Below, one piece after another: positions 24,045 to 58,550 of a stretch of 64,000 bases of DNA. How positions within the stretch are numbered: position 1 is the first letter of the stretch; each line of letters begins with the position of its first letter. This DNA comes from Macrotis lagotis (taxonomy: Eukaryota; Chordata; Mammalia; Peramelemorphia; Peramelidae), in contig NC_133658.1 in assembly GCF_037893015.1 (NCBI RefSeq), positions 144,761,982 through 144,825,981 of the forward strand, given 5' to 3'. The notes under the pieces were generated by a model. That model ran no database searches, was not told where the DNA came from, and saw nothing but the letters and a program-made list of their open reading frames with translations. The position numbers and the translations under genes are program-made.

Positions 24045-26110
24045 AAAGAGAGTCCTGGATTGAGGGAAGAGCCACAAGTCCTGCTTCCACTTTGTCTTAG
24101 CCAGAAGTAAAGAATCAGCCTGCCTTCTGCACATCGTTTCTTCTTGGGCCAACATTCTCTCTTTTTTCTGTGTTGAATCTACTGAGCCTTTAGTCTCACT
24201 AAACAAGCCAAGGGAGAAGGAGGGTCACCAGAGAGAAGGGAATATCTAAAGTGGAATTATTGATGATTTCATTCTCAAAGAGAAGATGGGACATGGCAGA
24301 TTTGTTTGACTCTCTATTTAACTCTTTATAACCTGTTTCCTGAAGAAGGCTAGCATGTGTTGTTTGCCTGACTTATCTTTCTAAAGCTAGAAAAATAGTC
24401 CTTTCTAAAAGATGGTGATAAGAAAGCTCAATCATTTGAATAATGTGAATATTAGCCAAGGAAGGGTCAACTAAGGACCTGACATCTATGGGAGGAACTG
24501 AATAAGAAATCCCTTGAAGACACTTTTGTGTAAGGGTGGTTATAATGTAGGAGGATGAATAGCATGGGAAGAAATTAAGGACCCCATTCAGAGAAGAGTG
24601 GAAAGAAATTAGAGTTGAGTTGGTCCATTTCTTGTCCATAGATTTCTCTACTTGTCAAATATTCACTAATTCACTAATATTCACTAATAAACTGGGAATT
24701 CTCAAAATTATCCATTCCTAAAATGCATAAACTCATAGGGAAAAAATTACCTTTGCTGATCTGAAATCATGTACAAATAACTCTAATGAGGTCCTGGCTG
24801 TTATTTTTAATCTTTGTATTCAGAAGAGATAAGATCTTTCATCACTGATGATGGAAAGGGAGAAGATGTCTGAGCCCTTTCCCATAGGATACTGGCTGGC
24901 AAGCTATACAATTCTCATTCCTCCTTGCCTAACCCCAAATAATTTTATTCACTACACCTTCACTAACTCTGATACCTGATTCTCTTCTAGCTTTCACAAG
25001 GTGAAGAGGGCTAGGGAAATTCGAGCTCACATATCCTAGCCTTGCTTGTTCAGGAATATTTCCACACTAGAAAAGGAAGGTTCTCTTTGGGGCATAGGTT
25101 ATAAGACTAGATTCCATAAGGAAAAAAAATTGAGTTCCTTTCTTAAGGAGGTCAGAACTGGATCATGAAAAATATGCTAGGGTTGCCTAACAGTTACCTA
25201 GTCTTTGTTCTCAGTCACTGGGTGACTAAGTGGCTTGCAATTTTCCTAACTGTTCAAGGGTATATATGGTATTGATTTAGATATTTAAAAAGCCATGAAC
25301 ATTCATTTTTAGCTTAAATGAAGGTGCTATTCCCTGTTTCCAGGCAGGAGTAGATAGAAAGAAATGAAAGAAATCTATTTCCTGATCCTATTTTTGCTGA
25401 TACTTATGTAAATTTTCAGTTTCCTATCTCTTTAGTTTTCCAGTCTTGTTTTTGCTAATGAATAGTATGTAACTTTTTATTGCACTGTATTGTTCCTCTG
25501 GGATAAACTATGCTGTGAATAGTGAAATGTGTTTCTTCCCCAACTCTCCTGGGCATTCCACTTTGTGTTTTAGGTACTATCTAAAGAGCAACCAAGTCTC
25601 ACTTCAGAATCTGACTTTAGCTCAAAACCTGCTGTGGAATCCTGGGAGCTTTGGAGTTCCCCTTTTTTAGGAATTCTGTAGTATTTAGAATCACCTCTTC
25701 TCAGGTCTCTGAATGACTTCTAGGTTTCCTGGGATGAGAGTGTTATCATTGCATCATTTTTCATAGTATGACATATTCTATTATTGTTGCTTCACGTGTG
25801 TGAGTTTTTAAGTCAAAAATTCAAGAGACTGTTGTCTTTCCTCTTGAGCAACTTGTGTGAATTTCAGGCAAAACCCCCAAGGGTGGGGGGAGCATCCTCC
25901 CGAGTGCAAAGCTAAACATATAAAGGGGCAACTGTCTCATCAACTTTCATCTGTGTAATGGATCTCTGATGCATGGTGGTCCCTTCATTCCAGCTCTGTA
26001 CACCAGTGGAATAAATGATGCAGGCTTGTCTCAGAACACCATGTGTTTAGCACATACAGAAGCAGATTCCCACCTAAGCTTCAATAAAGGTTAGTTTTAC
26101 CAGAACACTG
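24045..26110 (+). other. AP3M2: AP3M2 3' untranslated region (inferred)
   Basis: It follows the AP3M2 stop codon without recognisable interspersed repeats, unlike the surrounding DNA, which suggests a retained transcribed UTR. AATAAA hexamers occur at 24686-24691, 26010-26015 and 26083-26088. The last is followed by a GT-rich stretch (cactgtgtccaagtgtttt) fitting a downstream cleavage element. Use of the proximal 24686 site would give a ~650-nt UTR, the distal site ~2.05 kb. Confidence 0.6.
26083..26088 (+). terminator. Probable AP3M2 poly(A) signal
   Basis: Canonical AATAAA with a GT-rich element about 25-40 bases downstream. Cleavage is expected near 26100-26110. Alternative hexamers exist upstream at 24686 and 26010. 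Confidence 0.6.
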
Positions 26111-28072
26111 TGTCCAAGTGTTTTCTTTTCAAATGACCTGCTGTAACACCTGCTAAAAATGCATGGAAGCCAGAGTATTGAACAAATGTTCAAAGGACAG
26201 GGCTTAGTATCCCAACCCAGTTACCCTATGATCATGGACAAATCACATGGACAAGTGAATTTCTTCATTCATAAAATGAGGGAGTTGAACTATATGCTCT
26301 CTAACATGTCTTCTAGTTCTAAACCTATGTATGACACTATGAATGTCCCATCAAAGGAAATTCTTAATGGTAACATATAATGACTAAGTCATTATATTTT
26401 ACTATATATGTAAGTTTAGATGCCTACTGTTCTTGTCTAAAAAAATCTCAAAGTACTTTTGTTTTTGATAGGGTCTCCTATCAAGCTGGGTAGTATTAAC
26501 CTCATTTTATGGTCATATTTATATGTTTTGCTAAGGGTCTCTGAGTTAATGACAAGTCCAGATCTAAGAATTTAGATCTAGTTCCTAATACAGCAGCACC
26601 TTCTTGTTAACTTGTGCTTACACCATTAATTAGAATAACAGTGCAGATTACCATCCTCTAGAGAGAGACTGTCACTGAGGGCCTCAGAATTGTTAGTTGC
26701 ATTAACCCAGTCTGTAAAAATTCACTTAAGTAAATACCTAGGGGGTTGCTGTCAGTAAGTATTAAGTTTGACTATGTTCTGAGAGTTACAAACAAAACAA
26801 GGTCCCCTCAAAGAGCTTACATTCTAATGGGACATGTAAAGTGTGTAAGAGGACAGAAAGGAACCTTATTGGGGATGGCACTAGCACTGGGTGAACCAGG
26901 AAAGACCTCCTTAGATGGAAGAGATGATGCTTGAGCTGAGTCCTGTGGAACTCTGGGATTCTCCAAACCAAAGGATGGTGGGGGGCATTCTAAACATGAG
27001 GAGTATCCAGGGAGTGCCCAAGGCACAGTCAGGGTCGGGAGATGAAGTATCCTGGTTGGATCATGGAGTAGATGGAAAGTAAATGGAAAGTAGAGGAGCA
27101 GACAGGAAAGTTAGGAAGAGTTTCAAATGCCAAACAAAGATCTTTCAGTTTGATCCTGGAGGGAATAGGTAGACTTATGTTAATCAAGAAGGAGCTGGCA
27201 TGGCCAGATACAACACAGAACAGTAGTCCCACTATTGTGCACCAGTCACAGATTTCTCTTGGCATGTCCACACCCAGTCTTTCCATGTTAGTAGCTTTTA
27301 AATGAGCCAAGATATTTCGATAGAAATAAATGTAACTGGAAGACATGTTACAAAACTAGCACTTTATTTCTCTGACCAGTAGGTGGTGACTCAATGCCAG
27401 CAACAAGCAAATGATTGAAAATATTTTGTATTTTAAGGGGGAGTTTAACTTCAAGCTCTGAAACTTCCTCAAAATGCTAACACTAGGGAGCTTTGTTAAA
27501 CCAATTCTTTGACTCAAAGCTGTATGAGAAGCCTAGGACATGCATTGATAGGCAGGCCTAGGATTATGGACCAGCTTCAGTCATCTATGGCGGTCTCTTT
27601 CCCTTTTGTTCAATGAGCCTCCCAGCACCATTGCCAGAAAATCATCCTTAATTCACTGGTCGTGGCAGCTTTCTTCTTTAGAAGCCATGTGTTCATTAGT
27701 GATAGGAAGAAGAAATGTTTGATTCCCTTCTCTGCCTTTCCCCTCTCCCTGCTTTGGATATTTCACCCTGAATCATCCTGCCCAAAGCCGACTTAAACAA
27801 GAGGGTTGCTAACAGATCACATCATGCTGTTTGAGGACATTTTAGCCCAACTCACATGACCCCTTCTTGCTGGGCTCCGTGTCTGCCCTATAACTGAGTC
27901 AGTGACCTTTTCCGAGCTATTGTCTCTACATAGTCTGTGGTTTCCAGGACTTCACTCAGAGGAATGTTGGAGTCTTTTAACTTTGCATTTCCATCCCAGG
28001 AGGCCATACTTCTTCAGTTCATTTCATTAAACCAGAGTGTCCGAACAAAGCCTGCCCCAAGCATGGTGTGGT

Positions 28073-28100
28073 GGGGGTGGGAATGGGGATGGGGGTGGGG
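28073..28100 (+). other. Potential G-quadruplex cluster
   Basis: Five runs of 3-5 guanines separated by one to three other bases on the plus strand (28073-28077, 28079-28081, 28085-28088, 28091-28095, 28097-28100). This satisfies the standard G3+N1-7 pattern. It lies between the two genes' poly(A) sites. Confidence 0.7.
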
Positions 28101-28592
28101 ACCGCTCGAATTCTCGCCAGATGCAGTGGCCTGGGATTCTTGCCACACTGCTCTCCTCGATCTATGTTTTTTTTTTTTCTTAAATGGCTCAGTTGCATGT
28201 CTGGCACGGGTTCAGGGAAAGCTAAAACCTAAAGTAAAAAAAACTATCACTCAAGTTTCTGTGGTCTGCGTGTATTTAAATGGCTTTGGGGACTAAATTT
28301 TCAGACAAGTTCTTTTTTCCTAAATTGTGCCCTAGGCTTCAAACAGTAAAGAGCCTCTCTCTTTCTCTCTTTTTCTCCTCTTTTTTTAGCTGAACCTGCT
28401 TTTCTACTAAGAAAATGCTGAACTGAACAGTTCTGACAGTATCTCAAGAGATAGTAGAAAACTGTCACCTTCCCTCTCTCCTTTCTCTCTCTGCAACTGT
28501 GTCAGCATATATTCAACCGCTAGGACCGGATCATCAGTTTTATTCTTAGATACAGGGTGTTGTTGACTCCAGAGACAATAAAACCAGGCTGC

Positions 28593-28642
28593 GAGGAGGA
28601 GGAGGAGGAGGAGGAGGAGGAGGAGGAGGAGGAGGAGGAGGG
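28593..28642. repeat. (GGA)n microsatellite
   Basis: About 17 trinucleotide units. On the minus strand it reads as (TCC)n and creates artefactual poly-Leu and poly-Pro frames. Confidence 0.97.
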
Positions 28643-29249
28643 CTAGGCTGCATCTGTGAGCAAAGGTAAACTGGAAATAAGGGGAACAGAAAGTAAAGTT
28701 TATATCTTCCACATGGGGGAGAGGGAGTTACAGGTATGGCACCCCTCCTCATGATCTAAAAGATCTGAGTATAAATTATTGGCCCTCCCTTTGTACCAGA
28801 AAAGAAATCTGAATTGTGTATTCAAAGATAATATATGTTGATATTATACAATAATATAAATATTTGTATATATTATATATTTCTGAGTGTCTCAACATTT
28901 CTTTGTCATCTGCTGGCCTTTGCCTTTCATCTACAACTTCTGCAAACTCCCTCCCCAGATTTCCATTTAATTTCTTATGCTGACCCATGATATATTGAAC
29001 CACAACTGCAATAGTTGTAATATAAAAGGGATAACTGTACTTGAGTACAATATTTCTGAAATTGATTCTTTCCCCCGAAGGTTTCATATTATCTCCTCTG
29101 ACCCAGACCAACATTAGGGCTTATAGGTATGTCATCAAGGCTAAACTTAGATCTAAGACAAAGTGAACTTACAAAAGCTTCCCAATAGTTGGATAGGGAG
29201 CTGAATACTACCACTCCATGATGGGTGACAAAATACCCAGTACTGTTTA

Positions 29250-30057
29250 TAACATTATGAAAAATATATCTTTTTATTATATTGAAGAAATATGGTACAG
29301 AATTATATCAATAATGAATACAAGCAAAAATATGGATTGATAGCTATAAATATGGTGAAGAGATCAGTCACTAAAATGAAACAACTTCAGCCCAACTAAA
29401 AAAAAGCAGATTAAAAAGTATTAACACATGAAAAGATTTACCTTGTCCCCAGAAGCCAGGGATGTCATATAGCAGTTGTCAAACGGGGAAAAGAAACCAT
29501 AGCAACATTGGAATTTTTTTGAAGGGCTTTTCATGAGAAAACCAAAACCCTGTACTGGCCAACCAGTTGGTCACTGTTTCCTTAAGTCCCAGTGGGGCAT
29601 TCCCTGGATCCCCTAGAACACTGTCTTAATAATATACTTCCCCCCCTTTTTTTGTCTTTCCTTATTTCTCACTATGGTGACTTTTTTATCTTTGTGATCC
29701 CATTTTTCTAACCTCATGCGTTTTCTTCTCCCCATCTTCCAGTCAGCTTGTCTGTCAGTCTGTCCCTAGGTGGTGGTATTTCCCCAGGGTGATTGCAATT
29801 CATCTTTCTGTGTCTCCTTCTGACAGAGTGCAAATTAAAACCAAAATTGAACTCCTGATAACTTCCAAAGTGGAAAAGTACCTTAGAAAATATATGCTCA
29901 CTCCTACTTCTTCCTCTCCAATTTTCACTGTATGACAGCTAATGGAGAAATCTGATTTTCAAAAAATAACTGCATTTTAATTTCTTCAGTGCTTCTTCTG
30001 AGAGGGAAGTAGGTGGGAGACCATTAAATGATGAGGACATTTGCATTTTTAAATTGG
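29250..30057 (-). other. PLAT: PLAT 3' untranslated region (inferred)
   Basis: Sequence downstream of the PLAT stop codon to a minus-strand AATAAA at 29273-29278. The ~0.8-kb length agrees with what I recall for mammalian PLAT messages. Another minus-strand AATAAA at 28539-28544 could give a longer form. Confidence 0.55.
29273..29278 (-). terminator. Probable PLAT poly(A) signal
   Basis: AATAAA on the minus strand, ~780 nt past the stop codon. No other canonical hexamer was seen between it and the stop. Confidence 0.5.
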
Positions 30058-52133
<22,076 letters not shown>

Positions 52134-52167
52134 TTTCACTCTTCCTTTCTTTGATTTCCTTCAAATC
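52134..52167 (-). other. PLAT: PLAT exon 2 5'UTR part
   Basis: 34 nt between the acceptor and the start codon. It begins GATTTGAAGGAA, similar to the gaatttaaggga stretch I recall just before the human PLAT start. Confidence 0.7.
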
Positions 52168-52730
52168 CTTAAAGAAGAGAAAGGGATTAATATTGTGATA
52201 TGAGGTCTGGAAAGCAACCATGAAATCCAGTCAATCAAGCAATATTTATGTAGCACCTACAAGATGCTGTAGCTCTAATATTACTGGATCCAGGGCCAAA
52301 CTGAATTAAATATTAAATGTTTGTTATGCACTTAATGTATACAGAACACTGTTCTACACTTTAAAGGAGATACAAAGGTTCAAGATAACATTGTCTCTGC
52401 ACTCAAGAATCTTATAGTCTAGGAGAGGAAACAGATTTGAGAAATAGTACCAAAATAGAATTGACAAAGATTTGGGATTTGATTGGATATGAGAGGTAAG
52501 GGAGAGGAGAAAGTCAAAGATAGTTTCAAGGTTTCAACCACGGGAGACCAGATATATAGTAGCACATGGTGACCCAAACAAGCATTGATGTCAGACAGAA
52601 CAGTTTTAGAGGGAAAGTGAATGGAAAACACCAGCACCAGTGGTCATCTATAGGCTGAAAGAGGTGTTCAATGGCACTTCCTTACAACCAATCAAGCACC
52701 CCAGCCTGAGTTCCTAGAGAAGTGATTACT

Positions 52731-52731
<1 letters not shown>

Positions 52732-52808
<77 letters not shown>
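52732..52808. repeat. (CT)n microsatellite
   Basis: ~38 units in the proposed PLAT intron 1, trailing into an imperfect CT-rich stretch to ~52910. Confidence 0.97.
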
Positions 52809-52813
<5 letters not shown>

Positions 52814-53360
52814 TTACCTGGTTCTCTATCTCTATCTCTCTCTTTCTTTGTCTCTCTTCTTTATCTCTGTCTCTGTCTGACTCTGTCTCTATCTTTCTCT
52901 CTGTCTCACTTTTTCAGAAGAAATTACTGAGTTATTTAGATGTTATTACTGGCACATCATCATGAGACGAGTCCTAATTTGTCCTCAGTGCTTCCCCTTT
53001 GTTGCTACTGACACAGATTCTAGATACATTCCTGATCTTAATAACAAATGTGACTCCTTTCTCTGCCCTGAGCCCAACCAACTGTCAGATTTTCTGCACT
53101 GTGGGAATGTGGAGAAATGAGAGCCTTTGCAGGATTCAATTCATCTCTCTTCCTGGATCTCAGTCTTCTATTTTCCATTTGCCTTTCCCTCATGTCTTGT
53201 CCTTGGCGTTTAAAGTAGGTTAGTTGGTTGGGGTGTTATTTTGTGGTCTGGCAAGTCATTTCATTCCTTCATCCACAAGAATTAAATCAATGCTTTTCTT
53301 CCTTTGACTCATTTCCCTTCAGTCACAACAATCTCTTGATCCCATTTCCCTCCTCCGTAC

Positions 53361-53447
53361 CTCCTCTTTCTTCCCCCAAGGCTGTAGCAAGCTCATCTAT
53401 GCAGAGATAACTCCAGCAGAACCTTTGCTCTCCAAGCCTTTATCCTG
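53361..53447 (-). other. PLAT: Candidate PLAT noncoding exon 1
   Basis: Minus-strand stretch starting ~26-30 nt after a TATA box and ending at an AG|GTACGG donor (53361/53360). It contains gcttggagagcaaaggttct, similar to gctggagagaaaacctct in the human first exon as recalled. Intron 1 would then be ~1.19 kb. The exact start site and donor are inferred. Confidence 0.4.
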
Positions 53448-53472
53448 TCTTTTACTGGCTTCCTCTTTGTTC

Positions 53473-53510
53473 TTTTATAAAACTCCTGCCAAAGTTAAGT
53501 CATCCCCCAC
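53473..53510 (-). promoter_or_regulatory. PLAT: Candidate PLAT promoter: TATA box, AP-1/CRE-like and GC-box-like sites
   Basis: On the minus strand: TATAAAA at 53473-53479, TGACTTA (AP-1/CRE-like) at 53496-53502 and a GGTGGGGGA GC/GT box at ~53502-53510. The mammalian PLAT promoter, as recalled, also has an Sp1-type CCCCACCCC box close upstream. It is placed 1.3 kb upstream of the signal-peptide exon. Confidence 0.45.
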
Positions 53511-54284
53511 CTTCCCACTTGATCTTTTCAGGATGAATGAAAGACAAGGGGGCTCATTATACCTGACTGAACTCTTCCTGGGCAATTGGCAAATGAAAAA
53601 CTAAATAGTGAAGGACTGATAGAGATGAAGGGTTGGGAGGGTAGGAGGGAGGTTAGACAGGGGTATTTGATCTAGAAGAATTGCCAAAAAAAGAATATAC
53701 TGGATGAACTCAGAGGGATTCCCTACTTACAGTGTCTATTCTCACTCCCAGCTCCTTTCCCTGCCTTGAAGAAAAGAGAAGTATAGTTTTTGGATCTTTG
53801 TCTAACTTAGGCTGCTCAGAAAAAAACATACTTCTACCTGCTGCTTTTTGGAATGACTTAACTTTATACACAGGATTTTCATTTCTTGGTCATTCCAAAA
53901 GAAAGAAGGGAAAATTCCAAGGAATTCCCCAAACTGGCACACACTTCGGAATATTCTGAGTGGAGGGAATTTCTCCTGATTTCCCTAAATTTTCCCTTTT
54001 TTCCATTTTTCCTAATTTCCCCCTTAATTTCCTCTTCCTGATTTCAACCCTTTGCTAATTCCTCAAGTAATAGTTCTCAAATAAATTTCTCTTCTTCTTA
54101 GTATTTATATAATTTACATATTTAAAATTGCTGCCTCCCTAAGTTATTATCTCAGCATGATCATGAACACTTAATGTACAGTGTTTAGGATGCCACCCTG
54201 TACAGATAACTAAATAAAAATAGCATTTATGAATGAATGGAAAATATGGATTTAACTGCTTTATTCTCAAATCGTGCATTTTTT

Positions 54285-54625
54285 AAAAATAAGTTTTTAT
54301 TGATATTTTCCATTTCTTATAGTGTCTTTTAAAATTTTTTATTTTTTCCAATTACATATAAAAATTAGTTTTCAACATTCATTTCTTGTAGGATTTTTGA
54401 AGTACACATTTTTCTCCCTACCTCCCTCTCTCCCAGCCCATCCCTGTCCCCTTGACAGTGAGTAATCTGATTTAGGTTATAGATATGTACAACTAATGCA
54501 TCCTAAATTAACCAGCCCTTTCGTTCTGATTATTCCCTGCTCATCTCCCCATAATTATTATCTTGTCTTTCCTGAATCAAATGAAATAACATAAGAAAAC
54601 CCTTTGCAAATCTCAAAACACAATA
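54285..54625 (-). mobile_element. L1 3' tail, reverse orientation
   Basis: ttccaattacatataaaaat, tagttttcaacattcattt, tccctgtccccttgacagtg, ctgatttaggttatagatat: reverse complement of the L1 3' tails seen at 34520 and 42540. Confidence 0.75.
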
Positions 54626-55346
54626 TAAATGCTACTTTTCCCCCCAGGATATGATATTCAGCTTCATCTTCTCATTCCTAACACTGATCTCATGCATAGT
54701 ACATGATACACTGATCACATATAGTACCTAACTCATGGTAGGTACTTGAACTAAGTTGACATCCACTGTTCCATTTTTTAGGCATCCCAGGTACCTCCCA
54801 CTGAACATAATCCTAAATGCTGGAAAAATGAAGGAAGAATTCTCTTTTTACCTTTTGTTTACCTGTCAGCCTGCCTTCCCTAAAGTGCTTCTCTAACACC
54901 CCTTTGGAACAGGAGGCCACTCTGTGTTTACAAAGTCTTTGAGTCAATAGAACAAGAGACTTGGGAGATCCCACCAAGTTGGAAAAGAAAACCTGACAAC
55001 AGACTGGAAAACAAACTGTGCCTCATTTAAGTACTAGACTAGCTAAGAATAAAGTCTCATCAGGAGGTTGGACAACAGGAGTTAATTTTTTTTCCTTAGC
55101 CACAGCAACCCAGGAAACCACCTACTAAAGTGTGGAGGGATTCTGATCTATTTAGAGGAATGGAAGGAATGCCCTCACTTTCATTGCCAGTTCTTTTGAA
55201 GCTAAAAAAATCAGTGTTCCCTCAGAGGAAATGATTCCCTTTGTCCACTTTCAACAAGGAAATTTGGAAAAGAAGAATATCCAACAGCACTATGGCCACA
55301 GAGCCCTTTTGCATTTAGGACACAAGAAAACAGGGAAAGGGAAAAT

Positions 55347-55349
<3 letters not shown>

Positions 55350-55388
<39 letters not shown>
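55350..55388. repeat. (CT)n microsatellite
   Basis: ~20 uninterrupted dinucleotide units upstream of PLAT. Confidence 0.97.
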
Positions 55389-55392
<4 letters not shown>

Positions 55393-56807
55393 TAATCCAA
55401 TTCAAGCTAGTCTCACACACAAACAGAACTATAGCTGAACCCATTCTGCATAAACAGAGCCCATTAGAGCAGCTGGAAGGGCTGGTGGGATGGAAAGATG
55501 ACAAAGAACTTAGTCACCATGCCAGCATAGAGAAATGAATGGAAAAGAGACAAGGGGAGGGGGGGATGGAACATGAAAAGTTTCCTTGTCTGGCCTCTGT
55601 CAGAGAAGTTGGGGGTAGGAAGGGGTCAGGGACAACTGCCTGGACAAAGAAAAATGGGGGGAAGAGTGTAATGCCCCCTCAAAATAAAAGAAAATAGTAA
55701 GTCACACAATAGATTTGTGGGATAGATTTTAAACATTTCTTAGCTTCCTTGCTGGTATCGATGAGAAAGTTGATGAGACTGAAGGGAGGGAGAATGAAGT
55801 TGATTCAAAACTGAAATGTTTTAAAAAGACAATCTTAGAAAAATAATATCATCAGGTGTTTGTTTTACAAACAATAAGGCGATTTTTTTCTAGCTGGATA
55901 TACTTAAAGGATCTTTCAGATCTGAAATGCACCAAGAAAAATCCACTGTTGTGATATGGATTCCTCATTTTTTCAGCAAAGATTCACTAAATACATAACT
56001 TTTAAGGACACGAGGGAAAGGTGTCAAAAGTGAGAGGGAAGTCCAGGCCCATGGTCCTAAAAAGCTAAATTGCTGTTTCAGGTATGGGCAGTGAAGATTT
56101 TTGAAAACCTACAGCACACTTTTGACATTCTGGTATTGGTAATGATTGGTAGTAGAATGAGCAAAAGACTAGAGACAGGAGAAATGGGTTATCTATGCCA
56201 TTCTTCCATGAATCCATATTTACCTAGTCATTTATAGTTTATAGATCACTTTCTATATAATATCTTTTTTGATCTTCTTAACAATTCTGCAGAATTACTA
56301 CTACAAAGGCAGTTTAATTCTCACTTACAAATAAGAGGCAGAATTCATAATGGTTAGAGAGCTGACCTCAGAGCCAAAAAGACCATTGGACAATTACCTC
56401 CCCACCTCCACCCAGATACCCACACACTGGCTAGTCACTTGACCTCTTAGTCTTTACAATACTCTTTAAGGCTATAAGTTGCTGATACCTGCTTTGATAA
56501 AAGGAGTTATCTCATCTGGAAGAGAAGTTCTCTGTATCAATAAAATTGCATGGCCAGTCCCTGTCACCTCTCTCTTTCAAACTTTTAAGTGTTTCTCATC
56601 TCCTCCCTTCTTCCCCTCTATTACCACAGGTATTTTGTACCTCTCAATGTAATGAGATTTACCCCATTCAATCCTGTCTCCTTCCTGTCCCCCTCTTTCA
56701 AATTTTTAACCAGGCTCACATAGCCATTATGAGTTTTGGCATGTCTATAGGAATAATCATCACTCAACTGGTATGTACTAAAACTCTGCTATATACTGAA
56801 CATAGAT

Positions 56808-57080
56808 TCAGCTAGGTGGTGCAGTGAGTAGAACTCTCTGCTTGGAATCAGGAAGACTCCTCTTCATGAGTTCAAATCTGACCTCAAACACTTACCAGCT
56901 AGTCTGAGCTAGTCACTTAAACCTCTTTGCCTCAGTTTCCCATCTGTAAAATAAACTGGAGAAGGAAATAGCAAACCACTCCAGCATCTTTGCCAAGAAA
57001 ACTCCATTTGGGGTCACAAAGAGCTAGGAAATATATAGTCTAATCTTTCACTCAAGACTGAAACAACTGAACAACAAAAA
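56808..57080 (+). mobile_element. Marsupial MIR-related SINE with long 3' module
   Basis: cagctaggtggtgcagtgag, gagttcaaatctgacctcaa, gtttcccatctgtaaaataa, a ccactccagcatctttgcca phrase, actccatttggggtcacaaa, gaaacaactgaacaac. Confidence 0.88.
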
Positions 57081-58550
57081 TATACTGAGCACTGTGCTAC
57101 ATGCTAAGTATATACAGTGATTTGAGGTAAGGCAGAGAACACTAACGACTGAGGGAATCAGGAAAGGCTTTTAGAAGGAGCTGGCACTTAAGCTGAACTC
57201 TGAAAGAATAGGGATTCCAAGAGGTAGAGGTGAAGAGAGGGACTGGGAGGCATTCCAGGGATGAGAGGCAGCCTATTCAAGGACACAGATGGAGAGCAGC
57301 AAGCAGTCAATTTATCTGGAGCTTGAGTCAAATGCCTGACAAAGCCACATGGAATCAGTTTGGGAAGATAGATCAGTATCAGCTTGTGAGGAGATTTAAA
57401 TGACAAGCAGAGAAGTTTGTATTTGACTTTAAGCATCCACAGAGCTTAGATTTGAAGTTAGAAGAGACCCAATCCTCTTTGGGGATGAGGAACTGAGGTC
57501 TTGAATGATTAAGAAGATTGTCCCAGGTCACACAACTGGATAATAGGGAGCACTGGAGTTTATGGAGCAAGGGAATGATCTGATCAGGAATTTAATTGGG
57601 GAATATCACTTTGTGAAGAATGAATTAGAAAGAGGAGAGGCATGAAGCAAGACAATCAATTAAGAGGCTATTTAAATAATCCAAATGAGAGAGGATGATG
57701 GCCAGTACTAAAATGGTAGCTGTGGGAGAGAAGAAAAAGAGATGGAGATGAGAGATGTCGTGGAGATAGAATCTACCAGACTCAGTAACTGAATGAATAT
57801 AAAAGGTGAGAGAAAATGAGAAGCTGGGGATGATTCACAGATTGTAAACCTGAGTGATCTGGAAGGATATTGTTGCCTTCGATAGAAATAAGAAAGTTCA
57901 GAAGAAGGAAGGGTTTAGGGGTGGGGAAGGAAATGATGAATTCAATTTTGACGATGCCAAGTTGAGACAGGATATCCAGTCTATGAAATTAGAGCTCAGG
58001 AAAAAGGCGAGTGCCGGATGTATGGATCTCAGAATCATCTGCAGAGATTCATTGAATCCATGGGAGTCAAAAAGGCTACCAAGTGAGAAAGTATAGAAAG
58101 AGAAGGGTCAGGATAGAGCCTTGGAGGCAGGGAGGTATAGCCATAGTTAGGGGGTGGGAGATAGATGGTGATCCAATAGATAGGAAGATAAAGAAGCAGC
58201 ATCAGGAGAACCCAGAGAAAGAATCCACGAATAGAGGCTGGTCAATAATCAAAAGCACCAATTTTGAGGCAAAAGACAGAGTTTTGATTTGAACTTTTAG
58301 AGTTCAAAATGACTCCAGAGCATTCCATTATAGACAGATAAAGATGCATGACTGGAGCTTAGGAGAGACACAGAACTGGATATATAGATCTGGGTGTATC
58401 TTTATAGAGATGATAATTAAACCCAGAGGTGTTAATGAGGTCATTCAGGGAGAGAATGAAGAGAGAGAAGAGAAAAGACTTCAGAGTTTTGAGAGAGACC
58501 AGCAGCTCAAATATGAAAGTAAACAGGCAACGAGATAGACCTTAATTTTC
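57080..58550 (+). repeat. Ancient dispersed mammalian repeat, unassigned class, long copy
   Basis: aggaatcaggaaaggctttt, a ctggcacttaagctgaactc phrase, gcattccagggatgagaggc, caagggaatgatctgatcag, gaattcaattttgacgatgc, tagatctgggtgtatcttta. The most complete copy of the text also found at 21975-23460 and 36590-37960. Short frames through it (e.g. 57854-58096) are not genes. Confidence 0.5.

Larger units (their letters stand above)
26111..29249. other. Intergenic spacer between convergent AP3M2 and PLAT
   Basis: Contents: an unassigned ancient repeat at ~26780-27310 (gagcttacattctaatggg, gtttcaaatgccaaacaaag); largely unique sequence at 27350-28590; a G-run cluster at 28073-28100; a (GGA)n tract at 28593-28642; AT-rich sequence at 28790-29250. 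Short frames across the simple repeats are not genes. No promoter, exon or RNA gene was recognised here. Confidence 0.7.

Noticed and set aside
28407..28752. Minus-strand frames with long poly-Leu and poly-Pro runs
   Set aside because: They are translations of the (GGA)n microsatellite in two frames, with no conserved flanking protein.
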